Assembly: GCA_030435675.1 (NCBI GenBank)
Contig: CM059625.1
Span: 9,734,001 to 9,798,000, forward strand
Direction: 5' to 3'
Source: Steinernema hermaphroditum
Lineage: Eukaryota; Nematoda; Chromadorea; Rhabditida; Steinernematidae
Length of the DNA: 64,000 bases
Part shown: piece by piece, positions 47,462 to 60,037 of the stretch
How the letters are laid out: every line of letters starts with the position of its first letter
How positions within the stretch are numbered: position 1 is the first letter of the stretch
The notes under the pieces: model-generated
Told to the model about the DNA's origin: nothing
Seen by the model: the letters and a program-made list of their open reading frames with translations, nothing else
Databases searched by the model: none
Made by a program: the position numbers and the translations under genes

Positions 47462-50040
47462 GTTGTCGAGGGCTGAAGGCAACCGCCACTTAGTTCACGT
47501 CTAGACTCACCGGTATCTTCATGCGCGAATGAAGAGCCAAGACGGCATTCGATTCGAAATAAACAGTGTGAGATTATGGCACGATTACCAGCTTATCCTT
47601 TTCTTAGGGGAAAACAACGCCCGCCTTTTGGATGCGCGTCTAAGAGGGATCGTATCCATCGGCCACCGATGAAAGTTCTGCTTATCCGTAGGACACGAGG
47701 TTGTGACAGAGCTAATGCCGAGAGTGGCCTCGAATATATAGAAGCATATCGATTGGCGCAAAGGACCGGGCATCTTCTTTATCATTACGCGCAGAAAGTT
47801 GTGGGGAGCCGCAGAACGACGGAAAGAAGGAGTTTGCAGGCCCTCTCACTTAATTGAGCCTCCTCTCTCAAGCGGAAGACTTGTGCGGATCCACCCAATT
47901 AAGCTTTAGCGTGACTCAGTTTACGCACAGCAGATGCATTTGCAGCATTGGGCAGGTGAAATACATCTTTTTTTGATTCAGCACTATACAGTAGCTGCAT
48001 AGAACAAGACTAGAGAAAGCTAGTGCAAGTCGGCAAATAGGGTGGCAGTTTGGTGGAAATGGCCCCGGGAGCACGGGGAAAGGGTTTGGGCGATGAGCCC
48101 AGGAAAGAGAAGCGAGAGAAACAGAGCGACGAGAGAGGGAAGGAACAAATAGCACAGACGACTGCAACGACGGCGCGAGACGCCTGCATTATTGACGAGT
48201 CCGTCGTTCGTCTCGACACCAGCAGCCAGCTGACGAAGCGCCGATTGTGGCCCGGTCAAGCACCACCACCGTCGCGCACCCCACCACTGGGCAAGAGGGC
48301 CGATAGCGGAAATCATTACGTAAAATGCTCTTTCGATCTGCGCACCGTTAATTTTAATCTTGCTGTAATCGCATAGATGCATTGAACATGTGCATTTCGA
48401 GAGACTGAGGATGCTGTGAAAGCAAGTGCGTCATCAAAACACTTAAGGAATTTCTCGATTCACGGGGTGTACACATTCGGTCTTGTACAGGAAGGCTTTC
48501 TCCTTGAATGTTCCATTAAAGCGCTCCCTGAATAAGTTTTCAAGTCACTGTTGCTCTCACAATCCTCAATTTAAGTAGTTCCATGGTATACGGTTTGCAT
48601 TGGAATTTGATGGTGATAGTAAAAATACCGACACGAAGAGGGGTATACAAATAAAGGCGCACAACAAATTCGGTGAAGGAATCGAACTTACAGTTTTGCC
48701 TTTTGAACGAAGCGAACATTGTTCCGGGATGAGCTTGAAGAACTCTTGAGAACATTGCACGGGAATAGTACTTTACTTCGTTCGAAGGACTATTTAACTT
48801 CAACTATGATTGCTCTTGAAATGATCGGATAAGACCAATGACGCTACCGGATGAACTTTAAATAAAAGTGGAAAAAATAATAATTGAGCCTCTAATTGTT
48901 CAAAAATAATTGCTGTAAATTGTTTCATGAGGATTTAGCATTTGTGCTCATAAAGTGCATTTCGTTAAACAGTTCATCTTCGAAGAATCCATGGATCGAC
49001 TGAAGAAGGATCTGCTGACAGGTTTATACACTATGCAACAGGCACCGCGCACACAGTTCGAAGGAAAGAGGCGGCGAAAATCGTGCGGTCATTTCCGACT
49101 TCGTTTGATAGTGTCACATCACATCCTTAGCTGTCCTAGATTTGATACTGAACGGTCACTGTGAAGATAATTCCATTTGAGCGTCACCAATCGCCTTCTT
49201 CGGATGCACAAGAGTAGCTGGGACCGAATTGCGTCTTAAATCGGCCGGTTAACTGGAGCTATCGCTGATAGTCTGTCTCGTTCCCATAATGTCCCTTTTT
49301 GGTACCTCTGCAACAGAAGTCGCGTAAATTGTGCTCAACAAGCATAATACAGCTTTCTGGTATTGTGTTTAGTGCTTCGTGGTATCTTTTCTGGTTCCTC
49401 GGTGTGCTACACTATCAACAAAACTCCGCCGTTGCAGTTCAGCGAAAGCTTGTTCATGGAATGTGCTAGTGAAATCCGCGCGGTAATTGGTTCTAGGAGA
49501 CAGTAATCACGTCCCTTTTGTACGCACCTTTTTGCTAGTTTCTCCGAAGGGAAGACGATACAAGTGAGCATGAGCTCGGGCGCGCGACGGATCTCTGAAG
49601 GCGTTTCATTTCATCCCGCGCAACAACGTTCCGTTCTCCGATCGCCAGCGCACTGTATTCACGGGAATAATTGATTTCTCTGTTGAAAATAAGACAATGT
49701 AGGTCGGTGGAAATTCGGAATTCGTCTTCGGATGGATCGACGACTGCGCAATGAGACTCGCCCGAAGTATATCTTTGGTACGCGGGCTGGTCTTTGCCGC
49801 CGCCTTTGAGCTTCCAAAGGGTGACCCTTCCCTCCCTCCAGACTGTGTCTTCCTTTGTATTCCATCGGCTGTCAGAAACGGTCAAAATCCAATGACCGCT
49901 CATTATCGGGAACTTTTGCGGCTCTTTTCCGCGAGAAATCAACCTGACCCAAATGCTCAAAGATCGTTCACTGCGCTTGATCGTCCTTTAAATGGACCAC
50001 TTATCTTATTTCATGAAATGCGTATAGTTATCGTTTCAGA
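47462..50040. other. Intergenic region upstream of G-gamma and ACN-1
   Basis: Divergent spacer. Open frames at 47576-47857, 48020-48382, 48540-48803 and 49535-49960 are not supported by domains or splicing. TCGTTTCAG ends at 50039, one base before the ACN-1 ATG, and is a likely spliced-leader acceptor. Confidence 0.5.
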
Positions 50041-53000
50041 ATGAAAAGGTTATCATTAATATTATTATTAATATCTGCTGTAGCATGTGCCGATAATAAG
50101 TCCAATGAGACTTTGCCCATTCCCAAACCCTTCCCCGAGCCAGAGCCAGTTCCTGAACCTGCAGCCAATGCGGCAACGGTGTCCCAGGCAGAACCGCTTG
50201 CGGAACCTGAACCGAATCCAGAACCCGCGCCAGAACCAGAACCGGAACGCAAACCGTCATCCAATGATGCGCGACCGGAATCACATTCAAGTGAGCACTC
50301 GGCGGCAAGAACAATGAAAATCCAATTTGACGCCCCATCGGAGGACTATGGAGACACCGTTGACTCAGTAAGAAATATTTTTACCAATTACTGTATAGAT
50401 GTTGAATTGCAGTCGAAAAACAAGCCGGACGACATCGACAATGATGTGATCCAGAAGCTGGTGGAGAGCTACTTGAATCCTGAGGAGAATAAACCCAAAC
50501 AGCGCGTGAACAAGGAGGTCGAGAAGCTGATTAATTCTTCTCCTTTCTGGAACTTGAACGAAGCAAAAGTGAGAAGCGATTGATCATCCTTTATGCAAAT
50601 GCTCGTTCAGGCAGCTAACTCGATCAAGGATGAGGATATGGCGCAGGAATGGATGAATGGATACACTAACGAAGCTCAGAAGATCCTGTATCAGGTGGCT
50701 GTGGCGGGCTGGAACTACTTCACAAATGTGCAGCCAAACAACAAAGATGCTCTCGACGAAGCTGAAGACGTGAGTTGAAATGAACTAACCGATTTTAAAA
50801 AATATTCTTAGGCACTAGCTCTGTTTGTGAAGTCAAGCTCCAAACAGGCGAAGCAATTCGATATCTCAAAGATGAACAATCCGTTCCTCAAGCGCGAGTT
50901 CGAGATTCTCACAGTGGACGGTATGAGTGCTCTGGATGCCGAGAAATATGGCGAATTCAACGAGGTTAACGCCAAGGTAGAAATTTACATGAAAACGTTT
51001 TCTGAACGACGAGTCTAGATCAATCGCGACTTCATTAACACGGAAATTTGCGAGTTCAAGGGACAAAATCCTTGTATAATCAAGTAAGTCTGGGTATCAG
51101 TGTCGCGTATACAATTGTCATTTAGGTTTACCGACCTCGCCGCGATTCTTAATAACGAAAAAGATCTTCGAAAGTCTGCAGCGCTGTGGAAATTCTGGAG
51201 GGAAACCATTGGACCCAAGCTTTCGTCCCAGTACGAAAAGTTGATGAAATTGACTAACGAAGGTATGGAGGCGAACGAAGTTTCGTTCACGTAGCTTTTT
51301 CAGCGGCCCAATTGAATGGATTCGGAAATGGTCGCGACATGTGGCTGAGTCCCTTCGAACTCTCCTCTCGTAGCTCTCCACCCAAGGTGAACATCATGAA
51401 GTCTGCTGAAAAAATCTACGAACAGATTCTTCCATTCTACCAGCAGGTAATCGATCTGTTTTTTAATTTATCCATTAATTTATGAGTTAAGATCCATGCA
51501 TACATGCGTCGTCAACTCACTGCTGTTTTCAAAGACAAATCGGCTCTCTCCAAGGATGGCGCCATTCCCGCTCACATGCTTAGTAAGTTACGGTGTCCGC
51601 ATACATCATACGTGCTCTGTTTTTAGAAAGCGTAAGCGCAGACAACTGGTCCGGACTTTATCAGGAAACGAAGCCCTTCGAAGAAAACGAAGGACACGCT
51701 GAGGAGATCCTGGGCAGTTTCCACAGACTGAACTACACATCAAAGACCATGTTCATTCAGGTAGGCTACCTGCTCCACCTGCTCTATTAGCATTATCTTT
51801 CAGGCCTATCGTTATTTCAAGTATCTCGGTTTTGGAAAACTGCCCACGTCGTTCTGGAAGAACTCCGTCTTTACTCGTTCGTGGAGTAAGGATATGCTAT
51901 GCAACCCTCCAGCTGCTTACGACATGCGAGATGGAAATGACTTCAGGTAACTATAGACCCTCCGAGTCGTTTGTAAAGTGGTGAAATACAGAGTGAAAGC
52001 ATGCAGCCAGCTCGGCGAAACCGACTTCAAACTTGCCCACAAGCTGATGGCTCAGGTGTTCTACCAGTATCAGTACAAGAAGCAACCTCTTCCGTTCCGC
52101 GAATCGGCAAACCCCAGTGTACAGACCGCAATTGCGAACGCTTTCGGAATTTTGTCGACGAACTACGACTATCTTAAATCAGCTGTAAGAGAAAAGATTG
52201 AGACAATCGTCTTAATTTTTCACTTAAGGACCTCCTTGCCGATGACACCGTGAAAGGCGAAGCCGTCAGGATCAACAATCTCTACCGCGAAGCCCTCATC
52301 GACTTTGTCAAACTTCCTTTCGACGTTGTCGCCGATAAGTGGCGTTTCGAAGTTTTCGAAGGAAAGATCAACTCATCCAACTGGAATTCTGAGTGGTGGA
52401 AGCTAAAGTACGTTCCTTCGACGTTGTATGAATATTGCGACTTAATTTAGGACTCAGTATCAGGGCGTCAAAGCTCCGTTCGCTCGCAAAAACGACGATT
52501 TCGACCCAATTGCATCGTCTGCCATCGCCCAAAGCCACTCTCCAGCTCTTCGTCACGTTGTCAGTTACGTTATGCAGTTCCAAATTTTGAAAGCGCTCTG
52601 TGGTAACTCCCACAGTCTGGTTAGTTCAGCAACGAAGTTTGTCCTGTGAAGGCTAACTGTTTCTAGGATCTCGGCTGCATTCCTGACAAAGAAGTGATTG
52701 CGAACGTTAAAAGAGTTATGATGCAAGGAGCGTCAATTAACTGGCTCGAAGCTCTTGAGCAGATCACTGGAGACAGTAGGCATTAGTGTAGATTTCACGT
52801 CTAACCTATAACCTTCAGAAGAGCTTGATGCCAAACCCATGCTTGATTACTACGCCCCTCTGATCTCTTGGCTGAGTAACACCAATGAGCACGACGAAAT
52901 GTACCTCGGCTGGGATGGACCGGAAACTTCTTTCTCCGAGTATGCTCGGAGTCTAACGCGGTGAAACTGATATGTCTTTTTAGGAACGATGTCCCTGCGC

Positions 53001-53401
53001 AGAGAACGTCGGACGAAGGGACGGAGCACTTCATCGTTCCCAGTGAAGATCAGGTCGCTTATCCCGGAGGCGATTGCTCGAAGGGGCAGGAATGTCTCCT
53101 CGATTCTACGTGCAATGGAAAGACATGCGAATGCAATCCCGGTCTCTTCACGTTCAAAGTCGCATCTTCGGTGAACTGTCTTCCTGGAGATCCAGGAATG
53201 TTCGGCTTTGAGCACGGCGGAAGCGGACTTTCCATTGGACTGGTTCCAAACGAGAACGTGTCCACTTCGGCGCCTCCCGCAGAGGAACATCCCAAAGCAC
53301 AACAAAACCATTCCAAGCACATGCATCACGCAAAAAGTGCTCCGTCGAGCACGATAGCAGCTCTATTGCTTCCTGTGCTTGCTGTCGGGTTCTTCCATTA
53401 A
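50041..53401 (+). CDS. acn-1: Angiotensin-converting-enzyme homologue without metallopeptidase site (ACN-1)
   Basis: Fifteen exons: 50041-50568, 50611-50769, 50812-50976, 51019-51083, 51126-51262, 51304-51446, 51492-51582, 51627-51760, 51804-51946, 51992-52184, 52229-52407, 52451-52619, 52667-52775, 52819-52939, 52984-53401 (2,754 nt, 917 aa). Signal peptide MKRLSLILLLISAVACA, then an acidic Pro-Glu repeat (PEPEPVPEP, EPNPEPAPEPEPE), then an M2-type helical domain (WMNGYTNEAQKILYQVAVAG, GAIPAHML, NPSVQTAIANAFG). The zinc motif HEMGH of ACE is replaced by KLMAQ (about 539-543) and the distal HE of GFHEAIGD by QT, so all three ligands are gone. A Cys-rich EGF-like segment (CSKGQECLLDSTCNGKTCEC) and a hydrophobic tail (STIAALLLPVLAVGFF), maybe a GPI signal, end the protein. 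C. elegans ACN-1 is required for moulting in the epidermis. Confidence 0.95.
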
Positions 53402-53830
53402 TTTATAACCTAATGTCGGCCAAAACAAAAGCGAGTATAATTGTGTAAATGTTGTCTGTTGAAACGGCTCCTTTTCAACGTCTTCATCGCTTTACTTTGT
53501 TCGATGCATACAGACTTTTAGATCTTCTTCGCAAATGTGCCACCAAACAGAATAAATTATTTCTAATATTTGACAGAGCTACAGGTAAAGGTTTCACTGG
53601 GTTTCAAATTGTGATGGATCACAGGAGAGTTGGAAGAACACTGAACATGGAGGAGTGAGCTTATCAAGATGCAAATGAGATGAGATCAAGATGGGGGATG
53701 CGGTGCAAAAGAAATCAGAACTTCGGTGTAACGTACGTCGCAAGGAAAACACGGTGTGAGGCGAGACAGACTAACAGTATGAGGTTGATAGAAAACAGCT
53801 TACAAGGACCAGAAACGGAAGGTTGTTAAT
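53402..53830. other. Spacer between convergent genes
   Basis: Shared 3' region of ACN-1 (+) and the Kelch gene (-). AATAAA at about 53551 suits ACN-1. Confidence 0.5.
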
Positions 53831-55720
53831 TTAATCGCTGTCGCTATCTGACTCATCCGTATCACTGTAAAAATCGCCGAGAGGTTCCGGAATGTGACCT
53901 AGCTTCTCGCTCTCAGCCGCTCTCCAAAGAACAGAGGAAAATTGGCTTTGCAGGAAGTTGGCGTCGTATTCACGGAAAAGTCTTCGGAACCTGTGAGCGT
54001 TGTGTTTCATCGACAAATGCAGTAGAGTAGGTGTCCGCAACCAGACCCGCTCAAGTCTGTCTGACCGAATGGTCGAGTTACGATCGTTGCAACCTCCAAA
54101 CGTATATAGACATCCATCGCGCGTGAGCGCTGCAGCATGGAAGAAGACAGGAACTTTCAAGGTTGCTGAAAGGAGCCGCCACTCATAGGTGGTTAAGTCC
54201 AGTGACCACAGATCGTCCAGCGGCATGAGCTCGACTCGACCTAGCTGAAAGTAAGGCTCAATAAGAGACTCAATAAAGGCTCTTCCTCACATCTGGCATA
54301 TCCTCGAGAGGCACAAGTGTGTCTTTGCAGCCCCCAACAACGTAGGCATTGTTGCCACAGCGCACGAGGGCGTGACATCGTCGTGGATACGGGTAACCGT
54401 ATGTCGCATCCTGCTTCGTAGCACGCTCTTCGTAACATTTTTTTTCCACATTGTACATTAAAAGCTATAAAAAACTTCTATTTCGTTCATTGGCTCTGAG
54501 TATATTTTACCGTGTCAAGTCTAAGAGAAGTGTTCGGAGTTCCTCCACCTATGATAAGAAATCCATCATTGACAGGCACCATCTCATGGCGATATCGCCC
54601 AATCTCAGCAGCTCCAGACTGAAATTAAATGAACATTATACGTCAAACGTTGCAGTCATACCTTTTCAAAGGACCACTCCCATTCCATGGTCAACATCTT
54701 TTCAGTGAGCGGACCAGGGGCTGGCTGTTTCAATTTGTATACGTCCATATTGTATTGGAATCCGGTAGTTCCACCAATTATATAAATACCATCACCTTCA
54801 ACATAAATCATACTCTATACGAAGTTGATTACTTATATACAGAAAGGAGCAACCCATTTTACCTGGCCATACACAGGATCTGGACGGTCTTCTCCTGTCG
54901 TAGGAACCTCTTGCCATCTCCAGTGGTCGAATCGTCCACAGCGAATGAGAACGTAGAGCTTGTTGGACGCTCGTCGTCCAAAAGGCACAGCGGTACCTCC
55001 AAACATGAACGTGCAGTTTTTCGCTTCGTTTTGCGCGACTGAAAATTAAACAATTAACGCATATCAATCGATCAATCAACCAACCAGAAAACGACGCCAT
55101 TTCGTCGGGAAACTTTCCGTCCACCTTCACGAGAGTCCATTCATCGGTGTAAACATTGAATGCCCACAGGTCCTGGATGAGACTGTTACCTCCTCGTTGA
55201 GGGTTATATCCCCCCAGGACATAGATGTATCCGTTATCGCAGAACATTCGGTGTCCGCTACGGGGTGAGGGATCTGAAACAAGACCGCATTGAATTTTCT
55301 GTGGCTAACGATATAAAACATAAAACACTAATGAACGAACACCATAAATAGTACTTTTCTTTTGAGGTTCCCTGTTCCCTTTTCCGGCTGTTTTTTGCAT
55401 AGTAAACAAATTTGTAAAATTGTGTTCTTGTTGGTGCAACGAATGCTTCCCAGCAGCGCGATGATCTTCGACCTTGGCATTGATTCCCATAAGGGCTGGG
55501 AAATACACATCCACAAAAACATTGAAATTCTTATAAACAAGGCAAACCAGATTTCATGTAATTTGTACAGTTCACTAGAGACCACTAAAGTCACTTCGTT
55601 TCTGCCTTCGCAAAGGTGCAAAATTAGCAACTTACAGCACGTGCGACAGCGAATGTTTCGTCCGAACAAAGCATGATTGCGGTTGGTGCAGCGTCTCATT
55701 TGGAGACGCTCAAAATGCAT
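53831..55720 (-). CDS. Kelch-repeat protein of the KLHDC10 type
   Basis: Exons in order: 55720-55636, 55273-55085, 55038-54863, 54814-54662, 54618-54511, 54464-54291 and 54244-53831 (1,299 nt, 432 aa). A TTTCAG acceptor at 55751 precedes the first ATG. Six Kelch blades are visible: SGHRMFCDNGYIYVLGGYNP, CTFMFGGTAVPFG, IYIIGGTTGFQYNMDVYKL, GFLIIGGGTPN, NNAYVVGGCKD and CLYTFGGCND. The motif order and the PRSGHR, GGTAVPFG, GGTTGF, PRRCH and VPVFFHAAALT blocks follow human KLHDC10, a substrate receptor for a CUL2 ubiquitin ligase that recognises C-terminal degrons. The C-terminus (LLHLSMKHNAHRFRRL...) is where KLHDC10 carries its elongin-binding box; here it ends in an acidic DTDESDSDSD tail not found in the human protein. 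Confidence 0.9.
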
Positions 55721-55917
55721 CAGATTTGGAGTATATTCCGCTTGGCTTGGCTGAAATGACGAATAAATTAATTCAGGTGATAGCATTACTGCAGATCGAA
55801 TATTGCAACTAAATTCAAAAAGAAAATAAAAAAAATCAGTAAATAGGCAGTAAGAGGAAAAACAACAATATGACAATATAGTTCTTGTGTGACGAACCAA
55901 TGGAGTTTCATTAATGT

Positions 55918-56680
55918 CTAATTATTTTTGTAGGTACTCACAGTATTTCTGTAAAAGATCGACTTCATTAGCTTTGATAGTTTTCCGAAGCGGCTTGACA
56001 CCTTTCGATTCTGCCCACGAAGATTGTCGTGCTCTAGCGGTAGAGATCTACGCTTTCTTTTCCGGAAGAGTATTGCCGAGAAGAAGTTCATTGATGAATA
56101 CCCAATGGCTTCGAGTATTCGTATGCCGAACAGTACCGCTTCGCCCACTAACACCAGAAGACGAGTCAAAAGTTGAAAAGCTGTCGAAATGATGTTGCCG
56201 GGAATGTAGGAAAATTGGAATTTGGAGAGGATCACCTCCAATGTGAGCACAGTTGATGAGAAGATGAGCAGCAAGAAAAAAGCAATGCGAGTCGGCAGTA
56301 AAGACGTTGGCCGCGGTTCGGTGCCGAAGAGCGAATAGTAGACCGAGTCCACTAGGAAGATATCCAGCTTGGCGGGCCCACACTACGGCGAAGATGCCGG
56401 TAGAGGTCGGAACGTTAAGCAGTAGCGCAATATGCAGATCGGTTAACACGCGAAGATAATCGCAGGGTCGTTGACGGAAGGAAAGGGAAATCGAGGAAAA
56501 CAGCGATGGGCAGTGAAAGACCTGATGGATATCGCCTTCGGCAACAAACCTGTTGGCGGACGAATAACAGTGAACGACGATGCGCTGCAGAACCGACCAC
56601 CGGTAGCGATGAGACAGTGAAAGGGACGGAGATGACGGAAGAAGGATGAGCAATTCAGGATAGCCGCATCTATGCTGTCA
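55918..56680 (-). CDS. Probable multi-pass membrane protein, exons uncertain
   Basis: One tentative path starts after the acceptor-like TTTGACAG near 56675 and runs through CGYPELLILL, RWSVLQRIVVHCYSSANRFV and RQRPCDYLR. It then skips to CGPAKLDIFLVDSVYYSLFG after GCCGTAG near 56385, and continues to the stop at 55918. Hydrophobic stretches include IAFFLLLIFSSTVLTLEVIL and LLVLVGEAVLFGIRIL; the C-terminus is basic (RKRKRRSLPLEHDNLRGQNR). The frame change within about 50 bp shows that an intron must exist, but its exact borders, and the 5' exon (perhaps MNIAICLSISEKQ at about 56773), are guesses. I do not recognise the family. The stop is about 170 bp before the splice acceptor of the Kelch gene on the same strand. 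Confidence 0.45.
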
Positions 56681-56799
56681 AACCGCGTGGCGAGCAAGGA
56701 CGTACGACCGGCTATGTTGGTTTCCCTCCCTATCTGCTTCTCAGAGATCGAAAGGCAGATGGCGATGTTCATTTTCAACGAAGTCGATATCAATCTTAC

Positions 56800-57411
56800 A
56801 AATACTGACTTCCTATCGTCAATGTCACTCTGTCACCTACAAAAACAACGTACATGTCCTTGTAGTTGTACCTAAGTTTTTGTGCGCGAAGTGCAATAAG
56901 AATCTCGCGAATTTTTGTGCTTAGCAGCCTACAGACAACGTGATTTTTTGATTTGATGACATTCTCGGAAGCTCACAGCACAAAGAGCATTTTGCTTACC
57001 TCGATCTTTTCTACGTTCTGGTCATCCTGTAAATGTTCCATCTGGTTACTTACCATTAGCTAGTAATATGAGTTTCCACCAAACGGAATAAAGTCGGTTG
57101 TCTGCGATATGGTTAGAATACCCTAGAATACTAGCTGAATTGGACCTAATAAACAAACAGCAAGCAAAAGATAGGGATTCGGAACCGACCGAGTAAACAT
57201 TGGAAGTAGTTATTCACAGCTTTTTACTCAGAACGAACAACATCATGATTCTTAGTACTAGCAGGTTTCTGTGATATTGCCAATTTGCAAAAGTGTCAAA
57301 ATCCAATTACCGTAAACTGTATACACCGATATACACGTAATGTCTGAGATAGATCACGAGGAATAATATGTAAACATGAGTTTAAACTCGTCCAGGGTGT
57401 CTGAGTCTTCT
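56800..57411. other. Intergenic region
   Basis: AT-rich, no ORF with support. Confidence 0.5.
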
Positions 57412-58479
57412 TTAAATGTCCTCTTCTGTTATACTGTCATTACAATTGTTCCCTTTCTTGTACCGGTAGCCGACTTCGTTGTTTTTCTCCCGACACCGTA
57501 TGAATAAGTATACGCGCACAGCTGTTATCAAGGCGAGCGCCTGAAAAGCATAAAACGAAATGTCGGAAAACAGTACTTACGTCAGCGATGACGAAGATGT
57601 AGGAAAAGATCACAATAATCTTTCCGTGGCGAAGGAGCCAATCCGTGAACACCTCGTAGCAGCCCTGAAAACAAAAAAAAACAAATGCATAGAATATGTT
57701 AGTGGACGCACCCGCTGATACCACATATCACGATGCTCGTAGTTCTGGCCACAGTTCGCCATGGATTCGTTGTTCTTGAAGAACGAAACGTCACAACAGC
57801 TGTCCGGGACAAAATTGTTCTTCGGCCAGTAGACTGATTTAAACCAGTTGGTGTAGTTATTCGATCCACAGCATTTGAGCTGAAAAGGCCAAATCTTGCA
57901 TATAAACATCAGCTGCAATCTAACTGTGCTCTGAAGATGATCCCATGTAAGTCTTACTCCATAAGAATCAGCATGGTTTTTGGACACATAAGTACTGTTG
58001 ATGTTATACAGCAAGTCCATCTTGACGTTTTCGGCAACACGACCGCGCAAAATAAATCCAAGCGTTCCAGTAGTTAGTTCGACGAAGAACAGGAAACCAA
58101 CAAAACTGATGTACTGCAAAATTACTACTTGCCATCGTTGAATATTGACGGTTTGAACTAACCAGAACAAGGAGTAACTTGTTTTCAAACCATGCGCCGA
58201 GCACTCCAACGAAGCCGATGATAATTACCGTAAGTCCGCATCCCAAACAGATACCTGCGCTGGACAGTGGATTGAAGCTGGCCCTAGCCAAAATGGCGTA
58301 CTCGTGGCGGTCACTGTAAATCCACATTCCGATGACGAGAAACCACCATCCAAGCGTCTATAATCAAGCACTGTTTGTCTGTATTGATTGCAGTCGAATA
58401 CCCAGAAGAATGCGTTTGATCCGAAGAAAAGCCATCGATTGAATTTATGCGCTCCTTCTTCCGATCGAATGAACTTCAT
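57412..58479 (-). CDS. Tetraspanin
   Basis: Six exons: 58479-58402, 58357-58163, 58113-57925, 57879-57712, 57664-57581, 57540-57412 (843 nt, 280 aa). TM1 is FFGSNAFFWTLGWWFLVIGM; TM2 GICLGCGLTVIIIGFVGVLG; TM3 YISFVGFLFFVELTTGTLGF; TM4 IIVIFSYIFVIADALALITA. The large extracellular loop holds the invariant LKCCGSNN motif, PDSCC and RGCYEVF, that is six cysteines. The exon 3/4 junction (ACA|GTTAG) was chosen because it gives TWDHLQSTLKCCG, as in other family members. The cytoplasmic tail is short and charged. An acceptor at about 58547 lies 67 bp upstream of the ATG. An upstream ATG opens a three-codon frame whose TGA overlaps the true start (ATGTCATCATGA). I cannot assign a particular tsp number. 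Confidence 0.93.
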
Positions 58480-58547
58480 GATGACATGCAGTGAACGACG
58501 AATTACTAGACGCGATGTGAACAACTCCGTCTGGCGTCTGGACACCT

Positions 58548-60030
58548 GAATTACCGAGAACTATCTCCCAGCCGACGTCCAGAGGCCGACGGCGCCGACT
58601 CTCACAGCCACAGACCGAATGTTTACGTAACGGCGGCGCGTACAATTTGCGGCAAATTCAAAAACTCCTCGGCCGACTTCGACACCTCGTTGCTCGCAAG
58701 CATCGAACGTATTAGTGTATGTCTCAAATGCAACTCTTGCATATTTCGCCAATTACCAAGGGAACAATAGAACTGACCACATGCATGAAATGGCCGGTGA
58801 AAAAAGGCGAATATGAGGAAAAGGTATTGTTGTTAACAAACATTAACCATTGACCACCTGCTCTTTCGGAATACCCTGAAAAAAGACATATTCGCAGCAA
58901 AGATCTCGTGCATATGGGGCCGTTTGCCATTTCCTCCTAGCCAGCCGTAGATTGAAAACGACGATGTTGGAAGAAACAGCAAGGAAAGCTAAAGTAGAAA
59001 TGTGAGAAATCATCGATTGTGTTATCGAAGCGTTGCAGAATTGAACCAACTGAATGAAGGCGAACGTGTATTTGCTGTCATAGCAGTATTATTGTTTAAA
59101 CATTCTTCGAAATGAGTCGTGCCAAAACACTATGTCATAGACTACTAATATGCTGTAGCCGAAGAACAACCACCTTACCTTCCGAAAGTAAGCACATTTT
59201 TGACACTATGAGAGATCATCATAATTCTACTGGTCCTCTTAATCATAACTTTCGTTTATGAAAATCCCAAGAGGAAGATATTTACCAAGGAGAATCACTT
59301 GTATTACACAAAGAATTCTTAAGAAGTACTTTGTTGCCAAATTGGTCCGAGTGACCAAATAATTGATACCGTACTGCACTGGTTATTTCCTGCTGTGTGA
59401 CCCTTTAGTTTTTTCGTTATTTACTGCAGCATCCCGGCAGTGCCAAATACTGGAAAACGCACGCGCACAGCCAATTATTCGCTCGTCCCGAGCGCCTGGT
59501 GTGGCAGATCTTCGATCTCTCATCGCACTGTCAGCTGTGCTTTGAACGTGCGTTAGAGAAGATATGCCTTTGGAGGAGCACAAAGACGAGCGTCTTCAAG
59601 GTGACTGCCGACCGCAATATTGCCATTAGTCTTCCTGCAACCTTGGACGTGTTTTCAATAGCTAAAGCCTGTTGCCATTAATTGTGGTTTGTAGAAAGAA
59701 AGCAAGCCCAAAGTGGTTTCTAATGTAATTGGAGTTAATTTCTGTCTTCATGCCGAACAAAGTACGCTGTTTACTCTTCGCTTCCTCGGCCACTTTCACT
59801 TTCCATTGTTATCGCTTTCGGACGCAAACTTACGCGCACACTAAATGGTTTTTGTGTTCTGATTATGGCGCGACCTACGTGCTTGCATTACATAAACTAT
59901 TAGAGGCGTGTTCTCATGGGGAAGGTCGTTTCAACTGGTTCCTCAACAACTCTCGCATAAATGCCGTAATGAACATCGCGACGGCATTGCAGTCTCCACT
60001 CTTCGCAACGTTCATCCTCTGCTGTTTTCA
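58548..60030. other. Intergenic region between tetraspanin and globin
   Basis: Divergent promoters are expected here. A minus-strand frame at 58843-59049 has a possible membrane segment (HISTLAFLAVSSNIVVFNL) but no clear continuation. CTGTTTTCAG ending at 60031 is the likely spliced-leader acceptor of the globin gene. Confidence 0.45.
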
Positions 60031-60037
60031 GGCCAAT

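Noticed and set aside
48020..48382. GC-rich overlapping ORFs of 108-120 codons
   Set aside because: Open on both strands because of composition; no recognisable protein feature.
49535..49960. 141-codon minus-strand ORF upstream of ACN-1
   Set aside because: No homology signal or splice partners; several frames on both strands are open in this stretch.
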